From Cacajao melanocephalus (lineage: Eukaryota; Chordata; Mammalia; Primates; Pitheciidae), in NCBI GenBank assembly GCA_963573385.1, contig CAUYLG010071665.1, positions 46,961 to 110,960 of the forward strand: 64,000 bases of DNA, read 5' to 3'. How positions within the stretch are numbered: position 1 is the first letter of the stretch; each line of letters opens with the position of its first letter. The translations under genes and the position numbers were made by a program. Under the pieces are notes generated by a model that did not search any database, had not been told where the DNA came from, and worked only from the letters and a program-made list of their open reading frames with translations. This document shows, in pieces, positions 24,668 to 36,305 of the stretch.

Positions 24668-25042
24668 TAATAGAGTTTTGTTCTGTATCTCCACCCAAAT
24701 TTCATCTTGAATTGTAATCTGAATTGATATCCTCATGCATTGGGGGAAGGACCCATGGGAAGTGATTAGATCATGGGGGTGGTTCCCCCAGGCTGTTCTC
24801 CTGATGGTGAGTGAGTTCTCATGGGATCCGAAGGTTTTAAAGGGACTTTTTCCTCTTTGCTCTACACTTCTCTCTCCTGCCACCATGTGAAGAAGGTTGT
24901 GTGTGCTTCCCTTTCTGCCATGATTGTAAGTTTCCTGAGGCTTCCCCAGCCATGCAGAACTGTGAGTCAACTAACCTGTCTCCTGTATAAATTAACCAGT
25001 TTTGGGTATTTCTTCATAGCAACATGAGAATGAACTAACACA
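24668..25042 (+). repeat. MaLR 5' LTR (MST-like)
   Basis: 375 bp from a degraded 'tgatatggtttgg'-type start to 'gaactaacaca'. Landmarks are 'gaagtgattagatcatggg', 'gtgagtgagttctcatggg', 'ccatgattgtaagtttcctg' and 'taaattaaccagttttggg'. It is homologous to the 3' LTR at 26595-26972. Confidence 0.92.
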
Positions 25043-26594
25043 GTAAATTGGTACTGAGGGAGTGAGGCATTGCTATAAAGATACCCAAAGATGTGGAAGC
25101 ACTTTGGAACTGGGTAACAGGCAGAGGTTGGAACAGTTTGGAGGGCTCAGAAGAAGACAGGAAAATGTAAAAAAAATTTGGAACTTCCTAGAGACTTGTT
25201 GAATGGCTTTGACCAAAATGCTGATAGTGATTTGGACAATGAAGTCCAAGCTGAGGTGTCTCAGAGGTGAGAAACTTGTTAGGAATTAGGATAAAGGTGA
25301 TTCTGGCTATGCTTTAGCAAAGAGAGTGGCAGCATTTTGCCCCTGCCTTTGAGATGTGTAGTACCTTGAACTTGAGAGACAATTTAGGGTATCCGGTGGA
25401 AAAAATTTCTAAGCAGCAAAGTGTTCAAGAGGAAGCAGAGTGTATAAGTTTAGAAAATTTTCAGCCCAATGATGTGATAGAAAAGAAAAACCCATGTTCT
25501 GGGGAGAAATTCAAGCCAGCTGCAGATGTTTGCATAAGTAAGGAGAAGCCAAATGTTAATCACCAAGGCAATGGGGAAAATGTCTCCAAGGCATGTCAGA
25601 GCTTCACAACAGCCCCTCCCATCACAGGCCTAGAGGGCTGGGAGGGAAAAATGGCTTCATGGGCCAGGTCCAGGGCACTCCTGTTGTGTGCAGCCTTGAA
25701 CCAGGGTGCCCTGCATCCCAGCTGCTCCAGCTGTGGTTTAAAGCCAGGCTACAGATCAGGCTGTGGCTTCAGAGGGTGCAAGCCCCAAGCCTTGGCAGCT
25801 TCCATGTGGTATTGGTCCTGTGGGTGTGTAGAAGACGAGAATTGAGGTTTGGAAACTTCCACCTGGATTTCGGAGGATGTATGGAAATGCCTGGATATCC
25901 AAGCAGAAGTTTGCTGCAGGTGCAGTACAGTCATGGAGAACCTGTGCTAGGGGAATTTGGAAGGGAAATATGGGGTTGGGGTTGCAGCACCCATGCAGAG
26001 TCCATACTGGGACCTTGCCTATTGGAGCTGTCAGAAGAAGGCCATCATCTTCCAGACCCCAGAATGGTAGATCCACCAACAGCTTGCACTGTGTACTTGG
26101 AAAAGCTGCAGACAATCAACAGCAACCCATGGAAGCAGCTGGGAGGGGAACTGTGCCCTGCATAGCCACAGGGCCAGAGCTGCTGAAGGCCATGGGAGCC
26201 TACCCCTTGCATCAGCTTGACCTGGATGTGAGACATGGAGTCAAAGAAAATTCTTTCAGAGCTTTAAGACTTAATTACTACCTTATTGGATTTTGGACTT
26301 GCATGGATAGGGCCTGGAGCATCATTTGCTTTTGGCCAATTTCTCCCATTTGGAATGGGTGCATTTACCCAATGCCTGTACCCCGATTGTATCTATTAAT
26401 AGGAAATAACTAACCTGCTTTTGATTTTATGGGCTCATAGGTGAAAGGGATTTGCCTTTTCTCAGATGAGGCTATAGACTTGGACTTTTATGTTAATGCT
26501 GAAATGAGTTAAGACTTTAGGGGAACTGTTGAGAAGGCATAATTTTATTCCGAAATGTGCAAAAGACAAGATTTGAAAGAGGTTAGGGGCAGAA
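25043..26594 (+). mobile_element. MaLR internal region
   Basis: A 1.55-kb internal sequence of MST/THE1-int type. Directly after the 5' LTR, 25049-25067 (tggtactgagggagtgagg) resembles a tRNA-Leu-type primer-binding site, as expected for the ERVL lineage. A purine-rich stretch at 26575-26594 occupies the polypurine-tract position before the 3' LTR. Overlapping plus-strand open frames at 25354-25845, 25593-26165 and 25877-26413 exist in different phases and have no pol motif. I regard them as by-products of GC-richer, stop-poor sequence or decayed gag-like remnants. Confidence 0.9.
25049..25067 (+). other. Putative tRNA-Leu-like primer-binding site of the MaLR
   Basis: tggtactgagggagtgagg lies six bases after the 5' LTR and resembles the complement of a leucine tRNA 3' end with a few changes. 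That is consistent with the ERVL lineage. The match was judged by eye. Confidence 0.55.
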
Positions 26595-26972
26595 TGGCAT
26601 GGTGTGCCCCTGTGTCCCCACCCAAATCTCAACTTGAATTGTAATTTAAATTGTAATCCCCATGTTTGGGAGAGGGACCTCCTGGGAGGTGATTAGATCA
26701 TGTGGGTGGTTCCCCCATGCTGTTCTTACAGTAGTAAGTGAATTCTCATGAGATCTGATGGTTTTATAAGGGGATTTTCCTCCTTTTTCTCTGCATTTCT
26801 TCCTCCTGCCACTATGTGAAGAAGGATCTGTTTGCTTCCTCTTCAACCACGATTGTAAGTTTCCTGAGGCCTCCTCAGCCGTGTGAAAATGTGAATAAAT
26901 TAAACCTGTTTCCTTTATCAATTACCCTTTCTTGGGTATTTCTTTATAGCAGCATGAGCACAGACTAATACA
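26595..26972 (+). repeat. MaLR 3' LTR (MST-like)
   Basis: 378 bp from 'tggcatggtgtgcccctg' to 'cagactaataca'. It shows 'gaggtgattagatcatgtg', 'ccacgattgtaagtttcctg' and an AATAAA at 26894-26899. It differs visibly from the 5' LTR, so the insertion is old. Confidence 0.92.
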
Positions 26973-26977
26973 GCATT

Positions 26978-27511
26978 GGATCTTCTCTTTTAGGGAGTGA
27001 TTTGGCCTGTGACTTTTCTATGATCCCTACTTATCTTTTCTCTTTTTCATGGAGTATCTTAGAACTACCTTCTCACTATTCCTCACATCAATAGGCTTGT
27101 AGTGGGAGTAGGAAATCTAATAATAGCTCTGTTAAAATACAGTATTTTCCCCTCTACTTATAAGTAATTTTAAGTTTGGAGTATTCTGTTTCCTGGGTCA
27201 TATGAGGTTTATTTGTTCTTTTTGATCATGTGATTTTTGGGAAGAAGGCTGCAGGGATTTACGTTTAGGCACTGCCATTATTCTGGTGCCTGTCAGAATT
27301 CCTGTGTATATCTTGCTGTGAAGAAAAGTTCTTATACATACAGTAACAATGCACATATGGGAAATTGTGCAAGGTCAAGTTACAAAGGGGAAAAAAACCA
27401 GTAACCAAAAATTATATAAGAAATGCTCAATCTCACTAATTAAAAATGCAAACAAAAACCATATCAGTTTATCACTCTCAAAATGAAAAATATTTATTTA
27501 AAAAATAGCTA
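26978..27511. other. Unique non-coding DNA
   Basis: Nothing recognised. Confidence 0.5.
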
Positions 27512-27690
27512 AGCCAGGCATGATGGTGCATGCCTGCACTTTCAGCTATGCAGGAGTCTAAGGTGGAAAGATCACTTGAGCCTAGGAGTTCAAGGCTGCA
27601 GTGAGCTATAATCATGTTTGGGAATAGCCATTACACTTCAGCCTGGGCAACATAGTGAGACCTCATCTCCAGAAAAATAATAATAATTAA
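27512..27690 (+). mobile_element. Free Alu-type monomer (right-arm-like)
   Basis: One Alu-related monomer: 'gccaggcatgatggtgcatg', 'gatcacttgagcctaggag', 'gctgcagtgagctataatca', 'cagcctgggcaacatagtg', then a tail changed to (AAT)n. It has no second monomer, so it is either a FRAM-type fossil monomer or a strongly truncated AluJ. Confidence 0.8.
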
Positions 27691-28834
27691 TCTTGACAAG
27701 GGAGTAGGGAAGCTGGCAGTTTCATCAATTGCCAATGATAGCATAGATTTGCACAATCTCTCTAGAGGATAATTTTTCATATAAGCAACAATTTTTAAAA
27801 GGCATGTATACTTTTATTTCATTTTCAGATATTTGTGTAAAGAAAGTACTTATCAAGCAACTAGTAAAGTAAATCAGTTATTAGATAATTTTTTGATTTA
27901 TAAAAATTTGTTAGATTAAATAGCCATCTACAGAGACCTTTCCAACATTAAGAATGATGAAAATCTGTTTGCTGACATAAAGGTAATTACAAAATAGGAT
28001 TATGTATTAATTTTGTATTTAAGTAAATGTTTGCAAATCCACACACAAATATATGCCTGCACACACACACACAAAATTCTAGAAGAAATATACCAACATT
28101 TTAGCCATTGTTGTCTTGGTGTGGTAAGATTATAGGTTATTTTTATGTTCTTCTTTCTAAATACTTTCTAAATACATTTCTTGTTAAAAGGCAGTTGGAA
28201 CTTATTAATTCTGCATTAGAAATTCATTTTTATTAAAAAAAATTATGCTGTGTATATTGAGATGGCACTGAATTATGCTGATCCCGTTCAAAAACAATCT
28301 CTGAGATATGACTATCGATGCTTCATCTATCTTCAGAATAACCTTAAATGGATATTTCAGGCAACTTCTTGGCTCTAATAAATTCCAGTAGATTCTTGAT
28401 ACACTTGGGAGTTTAAATTAGTGGTATGTCTCTCCTTTCCCCACTCCCATTCCACTTAGTGTATGAACCAGGTTGTTGACTGCAAATATTGCTAGAGAGT
28501 GGCTCCAAGCACAGCAGTATCATTTATCAACACTAGTATTTCCACAATGTATCAGAAGAAAAACATTTTTATTTTTTACTTGGTAGTAAAAAATAATTTA
28601 TCAAACCTACACTGAGACATACCCCTTCTCCCCACCAAAAAAAAAAAAAAATCATTTGATATGATTTTTCACAAGCAAAGTTGGGTAAAGTTAACATCGA
28701 TAAAAATAGCTTTGGCTTTCAACTATTACATATAAAGTAGAGAGTGCTATTAGGCTGTCTACAGCAAAACTTTATTTTTTTTTTTTTTAATTCTATCTTG
28801 TGGCTTCTTCCTCTTCCATGGTGTACTAGAAGGA
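27691..28834. other. Unique AT-rich non-coding DNA
   Basis: Contains a short (CA)n at about 28058-28074 and an A run at about 28637-28651. Nothing else is recognised. Confidence 0.45.
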
Positions 28835-29000
28835 GCCCTAGATAGGGCTTTCTGTTGAGTGGCCCTAATGTGATATGAGACTTCAAACAAAGCACTTAAT
28901 TTCCTTTGGAAATTTTTAAATGAAGTAATATATAGGAGATTAATTAGTGGATCTTCTAGATTTCCTAACAACTCTAATGTTCTGTGAACTAAGGAATCTC
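28835..29000 (+). mobile_element. MIR3-like SINE remnant
   Basis: Weak MIR3 phrasing: 'caaagcacttaatttccttt', then a tail-like 'agattaattagtggatcttc' and 'aactctaatgttctgtgaac'. It is heavily diverged. The minus-strand open frame over it (28759-29040) is fortuitous. Confidence 0.45.
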
Positions 29001-30231
29001 TTTCATCTACTGGTGTAAATACAGTAATACAAGTAGTCACACTTGTTTAATTCTGATTTTCTTTACTTCATTTGTGTGGGACTTAAGGATAATAAGTATA
29101 AATCATTTAAAAATTACTTCTCATTGTGCATTCAATTATTAGAATGCCATGGATTAAAGTTTTTAAAAATGCTTTCAAAATTGTTTAAGCATCATTTTAA
29201 CATTTTCAGAAGCGTGAAAATTGCCTTTCTCAAGTAGAAACAACTACAGAATACGTATTGATTTATTGTTCTGATAATTTTTTGCCAAGGTGTAATGCAA
29301 AGGCACAGCTTAGTGTCCGTCTAATTTACCATTGTGGGAGGAGGGAGACAAGAAGCAGAAAGTATACTCATGGCTAGATAGCATCTTTGCTATAAATTTA
29401 TCAGCCTGGAAATGAATGTAATTTAAAAATTAATATATTTTTATTTTATGTATTGATGCTTTCTAGTCCTTGTTATGTAAAAGTATTTTTATAATTTTAT
29501 ATTCCCTTTAATTATTCTAATTGTTTCCCTGGGTACCTAGGAGAAGTCATCTAAATGCATTGGCTTTGTTTTAGTCATCTGTTAAATCTGGTGGATAAGA
29601 TGATCTAAGATACCTTCTTGCCCTAAGACTTTTATTTATATATCAAAACCAGTGATATTGATAAAAAGGAGTTTATAACTGTTTTTATTCCATATGTCCA
29701 TTGTAGGATGAGTAGCAAATAGAGTGAGAGAAAAAGTGATAAATAATCTGAACACCCAATAATAACTATTGTTAATGTTACTATAGTAATGTTATGTAAA
29801 TCACTTTTACTTCAGTGTAAAGGTTCAAAGACAAATATTAAAAACTATAGCTATAATGCTTTATTAATGGCTACACAACATAAAAAGTTGTAAATTGTGA
29901 CATCAAAAACATAAAATGTTGGCGGGAATAAACGTGTAGAGTTTTTCTACATTAATTTATCACCTTAAAATAGACTGTTTCAACTGTAAGATGTTTTATG
30001 TAAGTACCATGATAATTGCAAACATAAACCTATGGCAGATACGCACAAGAGAAAGAGAAAGGAATGAAAGCCACTATATAAAATCATCAAATCACAAAGG
30101 AATTCAGCAAGAAAGGAACAAAGGAGCAAACAAATTACAAAACAGTAAGTCCTTACCTAATAATTACTTTAAATTTAAATGGACAAAATTCTTCAATCAA
30201 AAAAGAGAGTGTCTACATGGATAATAATTTT
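29001..30231. other. AT-rich non-coding DNA with possible MIR tail
   Basis: At 29560-29640 'gataagatgatctaagatac' followed by 'cttcttgccctaagac' resembles a MIR3 3' tail. The remainder is unrecognised. Confidence 0.4.
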
Positions 30232-30745
30232 CTCTCTACCCCATCATAATTCTTAACTGGACCTTCCTTTAATAAAATCAGATTAACAAGAGAAAAACAA
30301 GTTTATTTACATGAATATTTTGTGCATACGTAAGAGAAAATCTAGAGAAAAGAGTAAATCTCTAGAGTAGGTGTCAAAAAGGTTTTAGACTTTGGGCTTA
30401 AATACCCCTGTTCTCTGAAATAAGAGTGGGGAAATGCCTGGGTAAGAAGAGATTCCCCCACCTCCATGCAGATTTAAGTCTGTGTCTTCTCCATTGCCTA
30501 TGAATAACTAGTAATTTGTTCAGTGATAAATTGCCTATGACTATCCTTGTCTTCCTGGTGCGGAGAGGGAGACACCCTTACCAATGGAGATTTCTTTTAT
30601 AGATGCAAAATTCTTTGACAAAAGGGCAACTTTTCAGAGCTAATTCTGTGTTGGCAGTTTCTCAAAATAACCAGCTCAAAGTAATCAATATGCAAAACAG
30701 GCATATTTTAGGGTGGTATATTGTGGTCTCCTATAGTCATATTTT
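30232..30745 (-). mobile_element. LTR-like sequence, family uncertain
   Basis: The block 'agattaacaagagaaaaaca' to 'ggcatattttagggtggtat' resembles an old endogenous-retrovirus solo LTR read in antisense, with the LTR 5' end near 30745. I cannot name the family. No retroviral internal genes are adjacent. Confidence 0.45.
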
Positions 30746-30789
30746 GCAGTGGTGTGTCCCAAGCCCCATCAGTTTGTTTACCCACTTGC

Positions 30790-31665
30790 CAGTTAAATAA
30801 TATGTATATGATTTTTTTCCAGTTTTTGGAAATTATGACTAAAACCACTATAAACATTTTCATTCAAATTTTTGTTGAGCATATGTTTTCATTTATTTTG
30901 TACCTAGAAGGGGTTTTGCTGGGTCATATGGTTGGCGTACGTATAACTTTTTAAGAAACTTCCAAATTACTTTCCAAAGTGACAATCATTTTTCATCTCT
31001 AGGAGCAGTGTGTAAAATTCTAATTGTATAGCATTTATGTTAGCACTTGATACTTTCATCTTTGTTTCTTGCCAATCTAATAGATACTGGAATCTCATTA
31101 TGGTTTTAATTTGCATTTACCCAATGATTAATGATGTTTAGCATTTTTAAACGTGCTTATTTGACATTTGTATATCTCCTTTGGTAGAGTCTTTTGCCCA
31201 TTTTTATATACTTTTTATTAAATTTTGAAAATTCATGTATTTTGGATTCAAGCGCTCTTTTGGATGGATACGTGTTTTGGAAATATTTTTTCCAGTCTAT
31301 GGCTGGTTCTTTCATTTTCTTTACAGTGTCTTTGATGAACAAAAATTTTAAATTTTGATCAAATTCAGTTTGTCAACTTTTTCTTCTGTGTGTCATGCTT
31401 TTTATGTCATGTCTTAGAAATCATTGCCTAATCCAAGGTCACAAGATTTTTTCCTGTATTTTCTTTTAGAAGTTTATAACTTAGTTTTTATGTTTAAGTC
31501 TACGGTTGATATTGGGTGAATTTTTATATACATATGATATGAAGTATGAGTCAAGATTCAGTCTTTTGCATATGGATGTCCATTTATTCCAGTATCATTT
31601 GTTTAAAAAATGATACTTTCTTGATTGCATTGTCTTTGCTATATTACATTTTGATAAATAACATA
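30790..31665 (-). mobile_element. Old L1 fragment, antisense
   Basis: About 0.9 kb of L1M-like antisense sequence: 'ttttgctgggtcatatggtt', 'tctcattatggttttaattt', 'cattgcctaatccaaggtca', 'cagtcttttgcatatggatg'. It is a decayed ORF2/3' region. Confidence 0.85.
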
Positions 31666-32030
31666 AACCAGTAATCTGCATATATTGTCAAATGCTAGTT
31701 CATAGGCTTCTTTGGCTGGATTTGTTTTGTGTCACATGTGTAGCTAAGATAAACTATGCTTGAAGAGGATAATCAGTACTTAGGGCAGGTTGAATTTTAA
31801 CATTTTTCTCCAGTGTATCAGCACACATTCCACTTTATTTTGTGAGCTGACCCATTTATGAGTCCTGACCTCCATTAGATAAAAAGCAAAAGGTACACTT
31901 TACTTTTGGCTTTGCTTACTTTAGAGCTTTTCATAATTTTAAAACCAAAACGAATAAATTCTGAATCGATGGCTCTTTGGAATTTAGAATGCACTTTTGC
32001 ATAGAAGTAGTGTTTGTAAATGATGGTTAC
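31666..32030. other. Unique non-coding DNA
   Basis: Nothing recognised. Confidence 0.45.
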
Positions 32031-32417
32031 TGATTAAAAAAAAAAAACTTCAGCAGAATTAAATTTAAAGGAATTTAGTTGAGCAATGAATGATTCACAA
32101 ATCCTCAGAGTAGGCTCTGAGATTCCCATACAGCCAAGAGAGGAAGAAGATTTATGAACAGAAAAAGGAAAGTGGCATACAGAAAATGGAAGTGATGTAT
32201 AGAAACAGCCAAATTGGTTACAGCTTAACATTTGCCTTATTCGAACATGGTTCAAATGGTTGGCTACAGTTGATTGGCCAAAACTTGGTGATTGCCACAA
32301 GTGTAGGCTACGGTCAGTTTACACTTCAACTTATTATAGTTCCCAATGTACAGCAAAATCTTTAGGCCATACTTAAAATATGTAAGGAGGCAGCTTTAGC
32401 CTAAGCTTTATTTAACA
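32031..32417 (-). mobile_element. ERVL-type solo LTR (MLT2-like), antisense
   Basis: In antisense it begins with an A run then 'cttcagcagaattaaattta' and ends 'ctttagcctaagctttattt' plus aaca, so the sense LTR starts TGTTAAAT. 'cagccaaattggttacagct' and 'gattggccaaaacttggtg' are LTR landmarks. TTAC occurs on both flanks (32027-32030 and 32418-32421). The subfamily is uncertain. Confidence 0.65.
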
Positions 32418-32671
32418 TTACATACCCAGACTACCTTATAAATATTTGATTTATCTATAATGAAGAAGAAATGACATTTATAACAAGGAGAAAAGTATAA
32501 GTAGGAGGACCCTTGTGGAGGTTTTGATGGTAACTTATTGAAAAGATTTTAAGTATAATAGATACTGGTTTTAAGTAGAACAAATTTAACCCCCAAGAAT
32601 ATGGCTTTCCTTTTTCTTGATACAGCAGCATGATTATTTGATGCATTACTCATAATGGTGTGGGGATGAGT

Positions 32672-32905
32672 GATATTCATTAAATACCTATTATGTGCAA
32701 TTAGATAATTAAGGCTTTTCTTAAGTCATCTAATTCCTATAAGAACTCTGTGAAGTAGGTAATTTATCTCCATTTTATGGATTTGAAAACTGAGATTTAG
32801 AAAGGCCATACAATTTGCTCAGCATCTCACAATTAATGCGGTGGCTCTGGAATTCTAATTCAGTTCTGTCTGACTTCAGAGCCCACTATTCTTTGATGAT
32901 TGGGT
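32672..32905 (-). mobile_element. MIR SINE, antisense
   Basis: Reverse MIR: 'taaatacctattatgtgca', 'cttaagtcatctaattccta', 'ccattttatggatttgaaaa', 'ggctctggaattctaattc', then a decayed 5' end. Confidence 0.9.
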
Positions 32906-33429
32906 TAACATTTTGGCTATTGAAATAAATGATGAAGGGAGAGAGATCCTCCTTCAAAGAGAGGACGAGGAGAGAGAGTTAAAGGAGATGAGTGTATATA
33001 AGTGAAAAAGACTAAGGAGAATTGAATGATCCCTGAGTAATGACTTAATAGAGGTAGACATATTCTGCCAAAAAGTCCTTGAAGAGGAATAAATAGGGTG
33101 TAGAAAAGGGAAGTCAAATAAAGGAGTTCTGCCTTCTGACCACTAGGTGACACCATTGACAGAAAACACCTTGGCTGCTGTCTGGAGGTGGTGATGAGGG
33201 TGGTGGGGGATGTTACGTAAGGCTGGGAGCCAGGGAGAAGCAGTGAAGAAGGTTTTAGGAATCAGTTGCAGGTCATCACCACAAAGGACATTTGAAGCAG
33301 TCAGAAGTGATGTCATTCACATGGAGAGTACCTTATGGAGAAAGGCATCCAAAGTGTATGGTCTGTTCAGGTGTCAGTTTTGATCTAAACGTGAATGACT
33401 TCTATTTCTACCAAACACCAAGTAGGGAG
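32906..33429. other. Purine-rich unique DNA
   Basis: A GA-biased sequence resembling antisense L2 in texture only. No repeat is confidently called. Confidence 0.4.
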
Positions 33430-33697
33430 GCAGTGTCAGTATAGGGATTAAGAGCAAGGAACCTGGAGCTTGGCTTTATAGGTCTGGAACCTGACTCTGC
33501 CACGACTATCTGTATTAACTCAGGCAAGTCACCCAGTCTTTCTAAGCCTCAGTTCCCTTCTTTGTAAAAGCGATATAATGTCTACCTCAAAGAGATGCTG
33601 TGTGGATTAAATGAAATAATAAGTGTAAAGCCCTTAGTATAATGCCTTCCTCAAAGTATACTTGTTAAATGCTATCATCATTATTATTGTTATTAGA
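33430..33697 (+). mobile_element. MIR SINE, near full length, sense
   Basis: A well-preserved MIR: 'cagtatagggattaagagca', 'ctggaacctgactctgcca', 'ctcaggcaagtcacccagtc', 'taagcctcagttcccttct', 'gtgtggattaaatgaaat', ending near 'acttgttaaatgctatcat'. It includes the tRNA-related head. Confidence 0.95.
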
Positions 33698-34639
33698 TAG
33701 AATTTTTTTTTTTTAGAAAAGACAGCTAAATTAAAATGAAAAGTGAATGAATACATTTCCAGAACAGTAAGAGACAGGCTTTTTAGCTAAAATAATACAA
33801 TTTCTTTTGCTTTTGTTGATTGTACACAAGATGCTGTCAGTTTAGATGAGCACTGCATTTTAACTTACATGCCTTTTCGTTTCTTAATAGGAAAAAAAGC
33901 TCTATTCTTACATATTTTGTTAAGAGATCACATAAATATTGTAGTATTCATGGTCAACTCCTGGCAAAACTTCAAGATGGTGAAATTCATCCTTGATGTC
34001 TTCTCAGCTCTCACTTCCATCTTTGTGCCCTGCGATCTCTTCCCCACCCCCATTCTTCTCAACCTTCCTTTGTCTTCTCATGTTTCCAGTGATCTTGATC
34101 TGCTCTCCAGGACCCTCAACCACTCTAAGAAACACCCCAGAAATGATTTTCCTCTCATGTCTTCCCAATCCAAGAGTTTAAAGTTACTTCTTTCTTGTTC
34201 ACCTCATTCCCCACAGAACTCCAGCTTAGTCAGTCCTTCTATTTTTGGAGATCAAAAGCTGGATTTGACTAACAATAAATGGAGAATGGACAGATAGTCT
34301 TATCATCCCCAGGAATGTTCACATTTTGTAAAGACTTTTTAACTGAGATGAATCTATAGTAGATGATGCATCAAGCCATGTGAGAAACTTAAATGAAGAG
34401 TTCTGAATACTTTGAAGGATGGTTTAGGAGTGGAATGACTTCCCTTAAATCATAGTACTAGGTGGCCACCAAGAAAATACAGATCATTGAAAATCCCCCA
34501 AAACTTAGATTTTCATTTACTCAATAATTTACAATTCTTGATAAGCTTTTTGAAAGTGTTTGTAGTGAGAAAAATTAATTCTCTTTAATTGCTTTGTCTG
34601 TCTTATTTTACATATTCTCAATACTATTAGTGTGGCAGA
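33698..34639. other. Unique non-coding DNA
   Basis: Contains a pyrimidine-rich 142-codon open frame (33869-34297, +) with no recognised domain. Faint sense-L2 texture at 33960-34140 is not enough to call. Confidence 0.4.
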
Positions 34640-35110
34640 AGCCCCTGGTTACTTTCCCATAGTTATTCTCCTTTCTTTCCACAGTAATGCAACCCTTAAT
34701 TTTATGTCAATCGTAAAAAGACCACATTCCCCAGCTTCCCTTGCAGCTAAGAATAACACCTTGTGTTTACCTTTTGGACAATAGAATGCAAACAGGAACG
34801 TTATTTGCAGCTTAAGGAATATCCTTACAGGAAAGGGCCTACAGTTCTTCCCCTTTCTCTTTCCAGTTGGCTGGAGGCAGATATAAAGACGAGAGCTCTA
34901 GACACCATCGTGGGCTAGGCTACTGAAAGTCCATTCCTTAGAGGTGACATGACAGCAAATGGGCATGATCCTGGCTCCATGATGAACTAATCAAGTTACT
35001 GTACCAGCTTTGGACTGCTGATCTCTGGATCTTGGAAATAATAGAAAACTTTGTGTGTTTAAGCACTATTTGTGTTTTTGTCATGTACAGCTGAATTTAA
35101 TTCAAGCTAC
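34640..35110 (+). mobile_element. Old MaLR/MLT1-like LTR, sense
   Basis: Phrases typical of an ancient LTR: 'cagcttcccttgcagctaag', 'ttggacaatagaatgcaaac', 'aggaaagggcctacagttc', 'accagctttggactgctgat' and 'gtgtttaagcactatttgtg'. Subfamily unknown and edges approximate. Confidence 0.5.
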
Positions 35111-35288
35111 CTGTCGCTGATAGAAAGGTATAGGTGGACTAGATAACCTGCTCATGGATAACTCTCAATACAAGAAAAGTTTAACTCCAATTCACTAAGA
35201 CAATTAGGTGGCATCTTTTGTAGTTAGTAACTGTAATACATGGCTTTAACATCTTAGCAGTGGAATCTCCTCTGATGCTGTAGAGACC

Positions 35289-35487
35289 AGTGCTATTCAA
35301 TAGAACTTTTATGATGATGGAAAGGCTTATGCCCTGGTTGTTCCTGGAAAAGCCACTAGTCACACAAGGCTACTGAGCACTTGAAATGTGGTTTTTGTAA
35401 CTAAGAAATTAAATTTTAAATTTTGTTTTAATTAAGCTTAAGTAGTTACATGTGGCTTGTAGCTCTGATTCTGAGAGTTTGGCACAT
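35289..35487 (+). mobile_element. hAT-type MITE (MER class)
   Basis: It begins 'cagtgctattcaatagaac', continues 'aagccactagtcacacaagg' and 'ctgagcacttgaaatgtggt', and has a weakly complementary far end ('acatgtggcttgtagctctg'). This matches a non-autonomous hAT element; I am unsure of the MER number. Confidence 0.7.
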
Positions 35488-36104
35488 CCTCAACATATTC
35501 AATTCTCCCACAGTTTTTCTTTATTTGAGCTACATTTTAAGCAAAGAAACTGAATACTGTAAATGATCAATGGGTTGGTGAGGCCAGTTACAGCTAACGA
35601 AAGCTGCCCCTTAGCTGGAGTGAGAATGGAAGGAAGGTTAAAACAGCGTCTTCTTTCTCCCACGAGAAGAATATGCCAATTACATTGACCTTAAATGTTT
35701 CTTACTGGAATATGTGAGGATCTTCAAACATGGAACGCTCAAATACAGATATGTTCCTCTGGTAGCAGCCCTCAGAAGCCATAGGTGATGTGTGGTAGGT
35801 TTTGTTTGTCCTCCATTCCTGACAAAATTGACTCTTGACTTTGTACTATTGTGTTCCCAGGCTTATCTCCTTGCTTCTGCTAAATAACAAGACCTCTTTC
35901 TTGTATTTCAGGTGTTTGTGAAGGTTTCTGGGTTCTGCTATAGGTGGTGGCACAGCATGAACATGGCTGTTTATTCCAGTCCCCTTGCAGTCACTTATAA
36001 AACTGTAAATGGCTAAAACAAACACCCTTTGTTATCATCTATTCTATTGACAGCCCTTAGAAGCAGGGCTGTCATTAGCAAAGTAGACCCTGCTTATATT
36101 CTAA
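35488..36104. other. Unique non-coding DNA
   Basis: Nothing recognised. Confidence 0.45.
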
Positions 36105-36305
36105 CTTTGGACTACAGTCAGAAGATTTGCAGCTAGCTGTGTCATCCTTGGTAAACTTCTCTGTGCTTTGGTTTTAATAAAATGTAGGTGATAACAGCTC
36201 CTTTGTGATAGGGTCATCCTGTGTTTCTATGTGCTAATGTAATGTAATGTGGTTAGTAATATATGTGCAACACAGTAAGAATTCAGTAGGTAGCACAGTT
36301 ATTGT
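36105..36305 (+). mobile_element. MIR SINE, sense (diverged)
   Basis: 'agctagctgtgtcatccttg', 'taaacttctctgtgctttgg', then a degraded 3' part 'cacagtaagaattcagtag'. Confidence 0.7.

Larger units (their letters stand above)
24668..26972 (+). mobile_element. Structurally complete MaLR element (MST/THE1 class)
   Basis: A 2.3-kb ERVL-MaLR retrotransposon with two LTRs and an internal region in sense order. Near-identical 5-bp target duplications flank it: gtatt (24663-24667) and gcatt (26973-26977). MaLRs are non-autonomous elements that lack pol and relied on ERVL machinery. This copy has no protease, reverse transcriptase or integrase. Most MaLR copies are solo LTRs, so two LTRs plus internal sequence make this a less common form. 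Confidence 0.93.

Noticed and set aside
24668..26972. Coding-competent endogenous retrovirus
   Set aside because: The internal region is only 1.55 kb, MaLR-type, and has no pol or env sequence.
33430..33697. tRNA-like head ('tagggattaagagca', Box-B-like text)
   Set aside because: It is the tRNA-derived head of a MIR SINE, not a tRNA gene. The same applies at 47090-47325.
33869..34297. 142-codon pyrimidine-rich open frame
   Set aside because: Low-complexity Ser/Leu/Pro-rich translation from CT-rich DNA with no domain.
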